Assembly (NCBI GenBank): GCA_028696075.1
Contig: JAQVHS010000005.1
Coordinates: 70,656 to 134,655, forward strand
Source of the DNA: Candidatus Gastranaerophilales bacterium
GTDB taxonomy: Bacteria > Cyanobacteriota > Vampirovibrionia > Gastranaerophilales > JAILCC01
Reading direction: 5' to 3'
Length of the DNA stretch: 64,000 bases
In this document: positions 17,984 through 28,255 of the stretch, piece by piece
How positions within the stretch are numbered: the stretch's first letter is position 1
Layout: every line of letters begins with the position of its first letter
Translations under genes and position numbers: made by a program
Notes under the pieces: generated by a model
Database searches by the model: none
What the model saw: the letters and a program-made list of their open reading frames with translations, nothing else
What the model was told of the DNA's origin: nothing

Positions 17984-18717
17984 GGTTCAAAGTTTAGGTT
18001 TGTAATATATACATTTTCAACATGTTCAATTTTGCTGATTTCACTATACATATCAAGAATAGGGTCTTTTGAAACAACTTTTGTAACGAAATAAATTTTT
18101 TCTTTTCCCTGTTCCCTGTCGCTTTTTGTATGATTAAGTTCAACAATTTTCCTGAATTTTTTGCCTAATTTTGTTATAACTTCGTTTAAATTTGCACTGT
18201 CAACAACCAAGGTTGCCTTAATATTGGCGGTTTTTTGGGAAAGTCCTCTTAAGAAAGTAACCTCAAGATTTCTTATAAGAATAAGAACCATTAAAGTTAA
18301 AATCGTGGCAAAAACAGCAAGGGATATGGAACCTGCTCCTGCAGCCATTCCGATACTTGCGGTAGTCCACAAAGTCGCCGCCGTAGTAAGTCCGAAAACT
18401 GAAGGACCATGACGCAGCACTGTACCGCCGCCTATAAAACCTATACCCGTAAGTATTTGGGCGGCAATTCTGGCGGGGTCACCGTATGCTACCGGATTTC
18501 CGCCTGCGGAAATTGTAGGGAAAGCATAAATTGATAAAATAGTAAACACACAGGAACCTAAACAAACAAGTATGTGGGTTCTAAGCCCCGCAAATTTGCT
18601 TGTTATTTCACGCTCAATACCGATTGCAAAGCCCAAAACCAATGCCAATGTCACTCTCAACGCCATATCCGTATAGTATGCAGGTATGGAAGAAAAATCA
18701 AAATTAAATAAATCCAT
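17980..18717 (-). CDS. MgtC/SapB family membrane protein
   Basis: It starts with the MgtC core: ALRVTLALVLGFAIGIERE, GLRTHILVCLGSCVFTILS, RIAAQILTGIGFIGGGTVLRHG and GLTTAATLWTTASIGMAAGAG. About five membrane segments are followed by a soluble C-terminal ACT-like domain (about 165-245). Family members are linked to magnesium limitation, virulence and regulation of ATP synthase rather than to proven transport. The length is 245 residues, normal for the group. It is the first gene of the ATGA-coupled run. Confidence 0.9.
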   Translation of the reverse strand: MDLFNFDFSSIPAYYTDMALRVTLALVLGFAIGIEREITSKFAGLRTHILVCLGSCVFTILSIYAFPTISAGGNPVAYGDPARIAAQILTGIGFIGGGTVLRHGPSVFGLTTAATLWTTASIGMAAGAGSISLAVFATILTLMVLILIRNLEVTFLRGLSQKTANIKATLVVDSANLNEVITKLGKKFRKIVELNHTKSDREQGKEKIYFVTKVVSKDPILDMYSEISKIEHVENVYITNLNFEP

Positions 18718-18941
18718 TGTTATACCGTATTATGTGTCTTATTCAGATTAAATTGTAGCATTTATGAATGCACTGCACAAGAATTTAATCTTTTTACGGT
18801 TTTTATATATGATTGTCCTGTATAGCAAGCGTTTTCACGATAGTTGCGGTAAAATTTCCTGTTTTTAGTGTGTTAATTTTCTCTTGCCTTTGAGGTATGT
18901 TTGGAATATAAATTAAGATGATAGAATATTTAAGAAAGTGA

Positions 18942-19955
<1,014 letters not shown>

Positions 19956-19980
19956 TTTCTGTTTAACATAATATTTTTAA

Positions 19981-20008
19981 AAAACCGCTTCAAAAGAGCG
20001 GTTTTTTG
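19981..20008 (+). terminator. Intrinsic terminator after gap
   Basis: AAAACCGCT and AGCGGTTTT pair around a 7-base loop and are followed by T residues. Confidence 0.88.
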
Positions 20009-20048
20009 TTACAGTGAGGCGGCTATCTCTTCCGCTCTGAAACTTAAT

Positions 20049-20096
20049 CCCAGCTTCCCAGCTTCTCAGCTGCTCAACTTCTTAGCTTCTTAGCCG
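20049..20096. repeat. AGCTTCC-type word repeat, site 1
   Basis: The stretch is built of near-identical 8-10 base words (CCCAGCTTC, TCAGCTTCTTAG). The same words occur at 27412-27466, 35865-35922 and 42240-42340. Confidence 0.75.
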
Positions 20097-20125
20097 CCAA
20101 TCTGATTTATACTCCAAATCCTTTA

Positions 20126-20155
20126 TAGACATAAAGCACCCAAATGACCTATAAT
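20126..20155 (+). promoter_or_regulatory. Promoter of the helicase gene
   Basis: TAGACA (20126-20131) and TATAAT (20150-20155) are separated by 18 bases and lie 44 bases before the ATG. Confidence 0.55.
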
Positions 20156-20198
20156 AAGGTGTTAATCACATAATCAAATTTATCAAAAAGGGGATATT

Positions 20199-23100
20199 AT
20201 GCTGCAAGAAGCATCAAAGTTAATAAACAGTGCTTTTCAACAGAGCTTTTTAAAAAGGCTTTGCCAGTATTTGCACGATTGTATAAGAGAAGAAGTTAAA
20301 AGCGCTACATTCAGAAACCTAAATCAGGATAAGGACAATCAATGGGTGTTTTTGGAAGAAGAGGCAGGAATGCTTATTTCGCCGAATAATCCGCTGAAAC
20401 TTTCTGATTCTGACGGTCATTTGACTAAATTAATGGTACATGCCGATACCTCACAAAAAGACAAATATCTTATGTTCGGATTTCTCTTTGTAGAAGGCAA
20501 ATCAGGCAAGAAAAAAGTTTCAAACGAGTTTTTAACCCCGCTTTTGTACATACCTTGCAGGCTTGAGCGAAGCGGGACAAATCTGGCTTTGATTTTGACC
20601 GAAGAAACCATTTCACTTAATACAGGCGCGCTTTCAGGTTTGCTTAACTATGATGATGAAGACCAGGCAGAAAACCTCTTTGGCGGCTTGATTGACGTAG
20701 TGCCTGATTATCCCGTTACCCATGAAAAAATGCAAATATTTTTAACCACCTTAAAATCAATTATCCCCGAGCTTGATATAAGCGAATGCGCAAGCTTCTT
20801 TGCTAAAAAACCCGAAGTCGACAAAGACAGCGACATAGCCATAACCAACAAATCTGCGGTTATTTTAACCAAAAGACCAACCGTTACGGCTGGTGTTTTG
20901 CATGAACTTACACAAATGGCGGAAAAACCGAGCGGAGTGTTCAGAGAAACTTCTCTGCGTCCGATAAACGAAGAATTTATGGGCACAAAAGGCAAAATAA
21001 GCGTACGAAAAAGCGACAAGGATTTTTGCCCGATTACCCCCTTGTCTTTAAGCGAATCTCAAACAGAGGTGTTGAAAGCTGTTGACGATAATACTTTAAT
21101 AACTGTTTTTGGTCCTCCGGGAACAGGAAAATCACAAACCATCGTTAATCTGGTTACGCACCTTGTTGCTAACGGCAAGAGTGTACTTGTTGCTTCACGT
21201 ATGGATAAAGCTGTAGATGTTGTGGTAGAAAGGCTCAGTGAATTTGGCGCGCCTTATTTGGCATTGAGGGCAGGAAGAGCCAATTACCAAAAGCAGTTGA
21301 ATTTCGAAATACAGGATATTTTATCAAACAAGCTTGATTTAGACACAGGGTTTGAGGGGGCTGTTTTTGCCGATATTGACGATATGAAAACCCTCTTGAA
21401 AAACATTTCCGACACGCAAAAGAAAGCCGATGAAATAATTAAACTCGAACATATCTGGTATGAAATTTTGGAAGAATATAAAACAAATGCGGCAAAGCTT
21501 GAGAACGAATATATCAACAAAAAGCTTTCTGATATGGATATTTCCATAGGCAAATCAATTTTGAAAAAAATTGAAAAAGTGTCGGAAGGAACAAACTTCT
21601 TTAACAAGATTTTATTCTGGATTTATAATTTTCAGCTGAGAAAAAGCCTCATGCTCAAAAACCTTGAATTCACTCATGAAGCAGTTATCGCAATCAGCGA
21701 AGAGCTTGAAGTGAAAGAATTATATAACCGATTAAAATCAATCGAGCAAAAAATCAATAAGATAGGAAATTTGCACGTATTATTGCAGCAGGTGCGGGAT
21801 TTAAAGACAAAGCAGCGTAAACTTGCCATAGATATTTTGAAAAACAAACGCCGCAAGGCATTGAACGAAATAACCCGCGACCAAGCGAAACGCCAGCGTT
21901 TGATGGTGCATTCCAAAGCGTTAATAGAACGCAAGAAAAACCTGCAAAACAGACTGCTTGAAGATGAAGATTTTCAGCCGTTGGTTGAGGCTTTTCCCTG
22001 CTGGGCAGTTACAACCTATGCTGTCAGCGAAAGTTTACCGTTAAAAGCAGGGCTTTTTGATGTGGCTATTATCGATGAAGCTTCTCAATGTGATATCGCA
22101 AGCTGCTTCCCTATAATGTTCAGGGCGAAAAAGACGATAGTCGTCGGCGATGACAAGCAGCTGCCCCATTTATCCTTCCTTGAAAAAGCAAAAGAACAGT
22201 CGTTCTTCACCCAGTACAACATACCCGACAAGTACCAGTTAATGTGGCGGTTCAGAACAAATTCGGTATTTGATTTGGCAAATTATTATTCAACCTGCCC
22301 GATATTGCTTGATGAGCATTTCAGAAGTTTGCCGCCGATAATAGACTTTAGCAATAAAGAATTTTACGGTTCAAGGCTTCGTATAATGAACAAAGAAACC
22401 AAGCTTGGCGGGATTTTGGAACTTCATATTGTCGAAGATGCTAAAGTTGACCCCGACGCAACCAGAAATGCGGCAGAAGTTGAAAAACTTCTGGAGCGCC
22501 TTCAGGAAATAATGCAGGAAGACGCGGCCAAAAAGCCTAAAAAGCCTGTTTCTATAGGTATTATCTCGCCTTTCAGAGGTCAGGTTGAACTTATTAAAAA
22601 AGCTGTTGCACAGGTTATACCTGACAAACTCGTCCGCAAACATGAAATTGATATAGGAACAGCCCATACTTTTCAGGGTGATGAGCGTGATATAATTATG
22701 CTTTCTTTTGCGCTTGCGCCTAACAGTCATAACCAAAGTTTAACCTTTGTACAGAAGCCAAACCTGTTTAACGTTGCAATAACAAGAGCACGCAAAAAAT
22801 TAATCTGTTTTATTTCCAAAAAACCTCAGGATTTACCCGCAGGTTTAATGCGTGATTTCTTGAATTATATTCGTGATTTTAACGAACATTATGAAATATC
22901 AAAACGGTTAGACCCTAATTTGGCGGATTATAACAATAAACTTGAAAGAGAAATTGCACAAATGTGCATAGATGAAGGATTAGAAGTTTTATCAGGTTTT
23001 GAAACCGCAGGCATGCGGGTTGACCTTATTACAGGCGACGGCGAAAATCAGATTGCCGTTGAATGCGACGGCATGGACGACGAGTTTGAAACCTGCCAAA

Positions 23101-23246
23101 AACAGGTTTACAAACAAACTATTCTTGAAAGATGCGGTTTTAAAGTTGTCCGAATAACCGCCAGAGAATGGTATTACAGCCAAATAGCCTGCATAGAAAA
23201 AATTAAACGTGAATTAATTGATATAAAAATATCTAAAGGCGGCTAA
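20199..23246 (+). CDS. Upf1-like superfamily 1 helicase fused to a PD-(D/E)XK-type nuclease
   Basis: The 1015-residue protein has a Walker A (VFGPPGTGKSQT, near 303-313), Walker B (AIIDEASQCDIA), VVGDDKQLP, an EHFRSLPPIIDF motif, AHTFQGDERDIIMLSF and NVAITRARKKL: an SF1B helicase of the Upf1/AAA_11-AAA_12 type. The last about 80 residues (RVDLI, AVECDG, then a segment like QKQVYKQTILERCGFKVVRI) resemble the REase_MTES_1575 endonuclease-like domain. The first about 290 residues are unassigned. Such helicase-nuclease fusions occur in antiphage systems such as Mokosh, which suggests a defence role, unproven. GGGG precedes the ATG by six bases. There is no second gene with it. Confidence 0.85.
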   Translation: MLQEASKLINSAFQQSFLKRLCQYLHDCIREEVKSATFRNLNQDKDNQWVFLEEEAGMLISPNNPLKLSDSDGHLTKLMVHADTSQKDKYLMFGFLFVEGKSGKKKVSNEFLTPLLYIPCRLERSGTNLALILTEETISLNTGALSGLLNYDDEDQAENLFGGLIDVVPDYPVTHEKMQIFLTTLKSIIPELDISECASFFAKKPEVDKDSDIAITNKSAVILTKRPTVTAGVLHELTQMAEKPSGVFRETSLRPINEEFMGTKGKISVRKSDKDFCPITPLSLSESQTEVLKAVDDNTLITVFGPPGTGKSQTIVNLVTHLVANGKSVLVASRMDKAVDVVVERLSEFGAPYLALRAGRANYQKQLNFEIQDILSNKLDLDTGFEGAVFADIDDMKTLLKNISDTQKKADEIIKLEHIWYEILEEYKTNAAKLENEYINKKLSDMDISIGKSILKKIEKVSEGTNFFNKILFWIYNFQLRKSLMLKNLEFTHEAVIAISEELEVKELYNRLKSIEQKINKIGNLHVLLQQVRDLKTKQRKLAIDILKNKRRKALNEITRDQAKRQRLMVHSKALIERKKNLQNRLLEDEDFQPLVEAFPCWAVTTYAVSESLPLKAGLFDVAIIDEASQCDIASCFPIMFRAKKTIVVGDDKQLPHLSFLEKAKEQSFFTQYNIPDKYQLMWRFRTNSVFDLANYYSTCPILLDEHFRSLPPIIDFSNKEFYGSRLRIMNKETKLGGILELHIVEDAKVDPDATRNAAEVEKLLERLQEIMQEDAAKKPKKPVSIGIISPFRGQVELIKKAVAQVIPDKLVRKHEIDIGTAHTFQGDERDIIMLSFALAPNSHNQSLTFVQKPNLFNVAITRARKKLICFISKKPQDLPAGLMRDFLNYIRDFNEHYEISKRLDPNLADYNNKLEREIAQMCIDEGLEVLSGFETAGMRVDLITGDGENQIAVECDGMDDEFETCQKQVYKQTILERCGFKVVRITAREWYYSQIACIEKIKRELIDIKISKGG

Positions 23247-23318
23247 GCTGATATTTAGCAAGAGCCTATACAATTTTTGCGCCGTAGCTTATAATATGGT
23301 AAGCAAGTGAGGTTAAAT

Positions 23319-25112
23319 ATGAACGAAAATCTTAGAGAGGCCGGCTCTTATTTTATTCAGAAAAATTATAAAAAAGCTATTGAATTATATTACAAAGTTC
23401 TGGCGGATAACCCCGAAAATACCTTTGTGTTGAGCAAAATAGCACAATGCTACTTGTTTTTAAGCAATTATGACAAGGCTATTTCTAACTATGAAAGAAT
23501 TTTAGAGCTTGAGCCACATAATATTGAAGCTTACCTGAGCGCTGCAAAAGTTTATGAGAACACAGATGATATTGACTCTGCTGTGGAATTTTTGAATCTT
23601 GCTCTTAAATACGAACCTAATAATACCTCTATTTTGGAAAATTTATATTTTTTGTATGTTGATAATGAAGATTATGAAAAGGCCTTGTATGTTCTCAGGG
23701 ATAAACTTATTAATATCATGCCCACCTCGGCTAACTATTTTTTGCTGGCTCAGGCTTATGAAAGATTGTTTAACTACGAACATGCGCTTAAATATTATTT
23801 AAAATCCATTTCCATCAATGAAAATAATATTGATGCAAAAATGGCCGTCGCAAGAATACTTTTTGCAGACAAAGACTATGAAAAAGCCAAAAAATATGTT
23901 GTGGATATTTTAACGCAGGATATTTCCAATTATGATGCGCACAAGCTTTTGGGGCAGCTTTATATTGAAGAAGAAAAATATGCTTTGGCGGTTGATGAAT
24001 TTAATTTTGCATTGAATATCAACCCTAAAGATGATGAACTTTATTATTATATCGGATTTTGCTACAGTATTTTGAAAAAACATGATAAGGCAATTACCGC
24101 TCTTAAAAACACGCTGCAAATTAATCCGATTAACCATACCGCTAAAATTCTTTTGGCTAATAATTACTTTGCCGACGGTGATATTGAACAAGCCCAAATT
24201 CTTATTAATGAGGTTCTTAATTTTATGCCCGTCAATGACGATGCGCAAAAGCTTACTGCAGAAATTTTAATGGCTAAACACAGATATGAACGTGCTTTAG
24301 ACAGATTTAATTCAATCTTGAAAAGAAATCCGAATGATTCCTATTGTTTGTATAAAAAAGGTGTTATTTTAAGTATTTTAGGGTTAGGCGAAGAAGCCCA
24401 AAATTGCTTTAAAAAAGCTATTTCTTATAACAAATACGACCTAAAATCCTACATAGCGCTGGCTAATTCTTATATTGATACAGGCAAAATTATAAAAGCG
24501 CTTAATTGCTTTAAAAGGGCTTTGACTATATCTGCAGATTCTTACGATGTTATTTTAGGTATTGCAAATGCTTATTACCTTAAAAATGATTTTGAAAATG
24601 CCCGTGAAAACTATATTAAGATTTTAAAAATCAATCCCGGCGAACACCAAATTTCTTATAACCTCGGCAAGATTTATTTTCGACAAGAAGATTATATGCT
24701 TGCCTTCAAGTATTTTAAAGATGCAGTCCTATTAAACTCTGATGATTATATGTATCATTATGACTTGGCAAAAACTTATATTGAACTTGCGCAAGTTGAG
24801 GATGCGCTTGAAGAGTATTCAAAGTCTTTGGACTTAAACCCGGCTTTTCTTGATTGCAAGCTTGAATTCGCGGATTTATTAGCAGCCTCCGGGAATACGG
24901 AAAAGGCGATAACCGTTTTAAAAAGAAGCATAAGAATGTTTCCGGAAGAGTTTACTATTTATATCCGCTTATCCGAACTGTACCAAACTACGGGCGATAT
25001 CAAAAAATCTAACGAAATACTTGATAAATATCTAAAAGACAGGAATGATATTGATGAAGATATTTTAGAAAAAATAGAAAATATGAAGTCAACCCTGCTT
25101 GAAGTTAAGTAA
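23319..25112 (+). CDS. TPR repeat protein, 597 residues
   Basis: The protein is tetratricopeptide repeats end to end, starting [20 protein letters not shown], with canonical motifs such as [26 protein letters not shown] and [23 protein letters not shown]. It has no signal peptide, so it is cytoplasmic. An upstream GTG at 23307 is in frame, but GTGAGG there acts as the Shine-Dalgarno for the ATG at 23319. A TATAAT lies at 23290-23295. It is 11 bases ahead of a DUF6485 gene and then a histidine kinase, suggesting an operon that acts in signalling. Confidence 0.85.
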   Translation: MNENLREAGSYFIQKNYKKAIELYYKVLADNPENTFVLSKIAQCYLFLSNYDKAISNYERILELEPHNIEAYLSAAKVYENTDDIDSAVEFLNLALKYEPNNTSILENLYFLYVDNEDYEKALYVLRDKLINIMPTSANYFLLAQAYERLFNYEHALKYYLKSISINENNIDAKMAVARILFADKDYEKAKKYVVDILTQDISNYDAHKLLGQLYIEEEKYALAVDEFNFALNINPKDDELYYYIGFCYSILKKHDKAITALKNTLQINPINHTAKILLANNYFADGDIEQAQILINEVLNFMPVNDDAQKLTAEILMAKHRYERALDRFNSILKRNPNDSYCLYKKGVILSILGLGEEAQNCFKKAISYNKYDLKSYIALANSYIDTGKIIKALNCFKRALTISADSYDVILGIANAYYLKNDFENARENYIKILKINPGEHQISYNLGKIYFRQEDYMLAFKYFKDAVLLNSDDYMYHYDLAKTYIELAQVEDALEEYSKSLDLNPAFLDCKLEFADLLAASGNTEKAITVLKRSIRMFPEEFTIYIRLSELYQTTGDIKKSNEILDKYLKDRNDIDEDILEKIENMKSTLLEVK

Positions 25113-25123
25113 AGGAGTTTACT

Positions 25124-25318
25124 ATGGAATGCAAAATCAGCCAAAACAAAGCACATTGTACCTGTTCTTATCCCTGCCAAAGAAGAGGGCTGTGCTGTGA
25201 ATGTGTAGCTTATCACCGCAGTGCGGGGCAAATTCCCGGCTGTTTCTTTACTCCTGCCGGCGAAAAAACTTACGACCGTTCTTATAAAGCTTTTATCAGA
25301 GATTGCGAAAATAGATGA
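25124..25318 (+). CDS. DUF6485 family cysteine-rich protein
   Basis: The 64 residues contain nine cysteines, most in [16 protein letters not shown] (12-27), followed by VAYHR and PGCFFT. This matches the DUF6485 pattern, a small putative metal-binding protein found in anaerobes. AGGAG precedes the ATG. Its TGA overlaps the kinase start in ATGA (25315-25318). No function is established. Confidence 0.85.
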   Translation: MECKISQNKAHCTCSYPCQRRGLCCECVAYHRSAGQIPGCFFTPAGEKTYDRSYKAFIRDCENR

Positions 25319-26871
25319 TGAAAATACCCGAATTGCCAAAATTTTTTAAAGAAATATTTTTCTCTTCCAATAATGAAATATTTATCCTGCACGAAAACGG
25401 TGAAATTATCTCCATGAACTCAAGCGCTGTAGAAAGATTTTCGAATTTGAAAAATATTTACGAGATTAACCATTTGCTAAACTTTGAAATTTGTATTCTC
25501 CAAAGCGATGAAATTATGACTTATACCCCGCTTTATGCTTGCCTTAATTCTAACGAACCGTTTTTTGCAAATGTAATATTACAACAGGGTGAGGACCAAT
25601 TTTCGGAATATTTTTTGTATTCTTTTCAAGAAGCAGGCTGCAGGATTTTATTCTTGCAAAACCGATTTAGTAAAAATCTTGAAAACAGGTGTTTTCAGCT
25701 GCAATCCGAAGTTTCGCAAACACGAGAACTTAAGCAGAAACTGGAATCACAGTTTTTGAGGACAAAGCTCCTTAACCTCATTTCTTCTAAAATAAGAGAA
25801 CATATTGATACGGCTAAAATCCTTGAAATAGTTGAAGAACAGCTTAAAAAAACTGTTAATCTTCAGGAGTTTATGTTTATAAAATCAGAAAACAACACCG
25901 TTAACTACAAAAATAATATTTTTAAAGACAAGGTTAAGACTTTCAGAGAGAATAGTTTTAGTGAATTGTATGTTCCGGTTTTTCAAGGTCAAAACCTTGC
26001 AGGCGGAATGGTGATTGCGAAGGACAGCGATTTTGCGCAGGAAGAAGAAGATTTAATTAAAAATTTATCCAATCTCTTATCAACGGCATTCAATCAGGCG
26101 GCGTTATTTGAAGAGCTTGAAATGCAGAAACAGTCTTTGGAAACAGCATTGCAGCAGTTGAAAAATGCGCAGCTTCAAATTGTACAATCAGAAAAAATGG
26201 CAACTTTAGGGCAGCTTGTGGCAGGTGTTGCACACGAAATTAATACTCCGTTAGGGGCTATTTCAAGCAACCTTGATTTGGTTGAAAAACTTATTAATTC
26301 GGGCAAAGACGGGCATGAGCTTATTAATTTGCTGCAGCAGATTTATCCTGTGAACAAAGAAGCCATTCAGCGGATAGAAAAAATAGTTAAATCGCTGAAA
26401 AACTTTACCAGACTGGATGAAGCCAAGCTTAAAAAGGTCGATATAACCGAAGGAATCAAAAGCTCGATAGAGCTTGTGCGCCATGAAGCTAAAAACAGAG
26501 TTAAAATTATCGAAAATTATGCTGACATTCCGCCCATAAAATGCTTTGCCGACCATATTAACCAGGTTATAATGAATATTTTGATTAATGCTATTCAAAG
26601 TATTAAAAATGAAGGTATCGTTGAAATTACAACTGCTGAAAAAGGTGATTTTATATCCGTTGCAATTAAAGATAACGGGGAAGGTATCGACCCTGAAATC
26701 TTAGACAGAATTTTTGAATTCGGCTTTACAACCAAAAAAATCGGTATAGGCACAGGGTTAGGTTTATCTTTGGCTAAAAAAATTATTGAAGACCACCATG
26801 GTGAGATAAAAGTTTACAACAACGAAGGTGAAGGCACTACCTTTGAAATACTCTTGCCCGTTACTTGTTGA
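25315..26871 (+). CDS. Sensor histidine kinase (PAS-like, GAF-like, HisKA, HATPase)
   Basis: The 518-residue soluble protein has an N-terminal PAS-like region ([20 protein letters not shown]) and a GAF-like region (about 150-260). A coiled coil leads to the HisKA domain with His307 in [17 protein letters not shown], and the HATPase has N-box [22 protein letters not shown] and [20 protein letters not shown]. It has no membrane segments. No response regulator is adjacent; a candidate lies at 32718-33089 but is paired with another kinase. An ATG at 25318 is an equally possible start. It is translationally coupled to DUF6485. Confidence 0.9.
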   Translation: MMKIPELPKFFKEIFFSSNNEIFILHENGEIISMNSSAVERFSNLKNIYEINHLLNFEICILQSDEIMTYTPLYACLNSNEPFFANVILQQGEDQFSEYFLYSFQEAGCRILFLQNRFSKNLENRCFQLQSEVSQTRELKQKLESQFLRTKLLNLISSKIREHIDTAKILEIVEEQLKKTVNLQEFMFIKSENNTVNYKNNIFKDKVKTFRENSFSELYVPVFQGQNLAGGMVIAKDSDFAQEEEDLIKNLSNLLSTAFNQAALFEELEMQKQSLETALQQLKNAQLQIVQSEKMATLGQLVAGVAHEINTPLGAISSNLDLVEKLINSGKDGHELINLLQQIYPVNKEAIQRIEKIVKSLKNFTRLDEAKLKKVDITEGIKSSIELVRHEAKNRVKIIENYADIPPIKCFADHINQVIMNILINAIQSIKNEGIVEITTAEKGDFISVAIKDNGEGIDPEILDRIFEFGFTTKKIGIGTGLGLSLAKKIIEDHHGEIKVYNNEGEGTTFEILLPVTC

Positions 26872-27031
26872 GGATTTTGTATTAAGTTTTGTAACTATTA
26901 CATTGAAATACGCAATTTTTGGACGAGAATATACTTTATATATACAGAAGAGATAAATTAATAAGAAACGAGCAATTAAATTTCCTTCCAACTTCCTTCC
27001 AATTAAATTCCCTTTTTTTAAACAAGTATTC

Positions 27032-27058
27032 GGCTAACCCAAAGTTAGCCCTTTTTTT
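27032..27058 (+). terminator. Intrinsic terminator after the histidine kinase operon
   Basis: GGCTAAC and GTTAGCC pair around a 5-base loop and are followed by seven T. Confidence 0.85.
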
Positions 27059-27105
27059 GCGGATTTGCACTAGGCTGACCGAAACACAGTGTAGGGAACG
27101 CCGTC
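27059..27105. repeat. Dispersed repeat module A, copy 2
   Basis: GCGGATTTGCACTAGGCTGACCG through GGGAACGCCGTC. Related to 8956-9000; a third core copy is at 27369-27397. Confidence 0.75.
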
Positions 27106-27155
27106 TGTTCGAAGCAACCCGATGAGGGTTGCGAGTTGTGCAAATCCAAGACAGC

Positions 27156-27286
27156 GGATTTTTGGAAGGGTGCCGTGTGAGGCAAAGCCGAACCCAGCCC
27201 GTAAGAGCAATAGCCGAATTGAACGGAAACTTTTTCGTTAGAAAAATGTTGGAGTGAAATGGCAGGCTATGCACGCCCAAAAATCC
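27156..27286. repeat. 131-bp dispersed element, copy 2
   Basis: Ends GGATTTTTGG and CCAAAAATCC. The length is the same as copy 1 and the interior nearly identical. It is flanked on both sides by AAATCCAAGACAGCG (about 27142-27156 and 27281-27295), a direct repeat that overlaps the element ends and resembles a target duplication or tandem junction. Confidence 0.85.
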
Positions 27287-27368
27287 AAGACAGCGCCGCT
27301 GACGCGGGTCGGATTGTTGTACGATTTTAGAACAGTGTGTTTAATGGTTGTGAGGTGGCGTTGACGTA

Positions 27369-27397
27369 GGCTGACCGAAACGCAGTGAGGGAACGCC
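27369..27397. repeat. Dispersed repeat module A, partial copy 3
   Basis: GGCTGACCGAAACGCAGTG followed by AGGGAACGCC. Only the core of module A is present; no 131-bp element follows it here. Confidence 0.65.
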
Positions 27398-27411
27398 AAC
27401 CAACTCTTAAG

Positions 27412-27466
27412 CTTTTCACCTTTTCACCTCTTAAACTCCCAGCTTCCCAACTTCCTTAAGCCCTTT
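27412..27466. repeat. AGCTTCC-type word repeat, site 2
   Basis: Words such as CTTTTCACC, CCCAGCTTCCCAACTTCC and TTAAG; the same vocabulary as at 20049, 35865 and 42240. Confidence 0.75.
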
Positions 27467-27541
27467 GTGAATGCTTGACTATATTTTATGGTTGAATGAA
27501 AATTTATAGTGTATAAACAAAAAAATTAGAAGGAGAATTAG

Positions 27542-28243
27542 ATGGATACAATACAGATTTCTCACGAAGTAGAATCAATGTGTTGCGTAAAAAGAGGGGT
27601 AAAAGGCGAACCTGCTCCGATTCCTCAAGAAGGCGGATGGACTAGGTCTAAAGAAATAACAGATATTTCGGGTTTAACTCACGGCTGCGGCTGCTGCGCA
27701 CCTCAACAAGGTACTTGCAAATTAACACTTAACGTTAAAAACGGCATTATTCAAGAAGCTCTTATTGAAACTCTTGGTTGTTCGGGTATGACCCATTCCG
27801 CTGCAATGGCGGGCGAAATCCTTCCCGGCAAAACAATACTTGAAGCATTAAATACAGACCTTGTTTGTGATGCTATCAACGTTGCTATGAGAGAATTATT
27901 CTTACAAATTGCTTACGGCAGAACACAAACAGCGTTTTCTTTAGGCGGACTTCCTGTAGGTGCAGGGCTGGAAGACCTGGGAAAAGGCTTGCGTTCACAA
28001 GTAGGTACTATCTTCTCAACAAAACAAAAAGGTCCAAGGTATTTAGAAGTAGCAGAAGGCTACATCTTAGAAACAGGTTTGGACGAAAACGACGAAATCA
28101 TAGGCTACAAATTTGTTCACTTAGGCAAAATGATGGAACAAATCAAAAAAGGCGTTGACGCTAAAGAAGCTTACGAAAAAAATATCGGAACTTACGGCAG
28201 ATTTAACGACGCCGTGAAAACAATTGACCCGAGATTACAATAA
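27542..28243 (+). CDS. NifU/IscU-like iron-sulfur scaffold-related protein
   Basis: The 233-residue protein has several conserved cysteines (14, 15, 49, 51, 52, 59, 80), with the cluster THGCGCCAPQQGTC and ETLGCSGMTHSAAMA, the latter shaped like the GC-containing loop of IscU/NifU scaffold proteins. Such proteins occur with GGGtGRT proteins in anaerobes, and the role is unknown. It precedes that gene by 12 bases, with AAGGAG before its ATG. It probably binds iron-sulfur clusters, by inference from the cysteines. It is not a bona fide housekeeping IscU, since the rest of the protein differs. Confidence 0.8.
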   Translation: MDTIQISHEVESMCCVKRGVKGEPAPIPQEGGWTRSKEITDISGLTHGCGCCAPQQGTCKLTLNVKNGIIQEALIETLGCSGMTHSAAMAGEILPGKTILEALNTDLVCDAINVAMRELFLQIAYGRTQTAFSLGGLPVGAGLEDLGKGLRSQVGTIFSTKQKGPRYLEVAEGYILETGLDENDEIIGYKFVHLGKMMEQIKKGVDAKEAYEKNIGTYGRFNDAVKTIDPRLQ

Positions 28244-28255
28244 GAGGATAGAAAT

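Larger units (their letters stand above)
26872..27541. other. Repeat-rich intergenic stretch (670 bases)
   Basis: It holds no credible gene. In order it has an AT-rich region, an intrinsic terminator (27032-27058), repeat module A (27059-27105), a hairpin GCAACCC/GGGTTGC (27116-27132), the 131-bp element (27156-27286), a third partial module A (27369-27397) and AGCTTCC words (27412-27466). The promoter and AAGGAG of the next gene lie at the end. Confidence 0.8.

Noticed and set aside
26936-27280. Minus-strand open frame through the second 131-bp repeat
   Set aside because: Same reason as at 8920-9216: only the part within the repeat matches, and the rest reads through intergenic sequence.
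27412-27466. AGCTTCC words considered as a CRISPR array
   Set aside because: The words are short and adjoin without unique spacers of constant length, and no cas genes are present.
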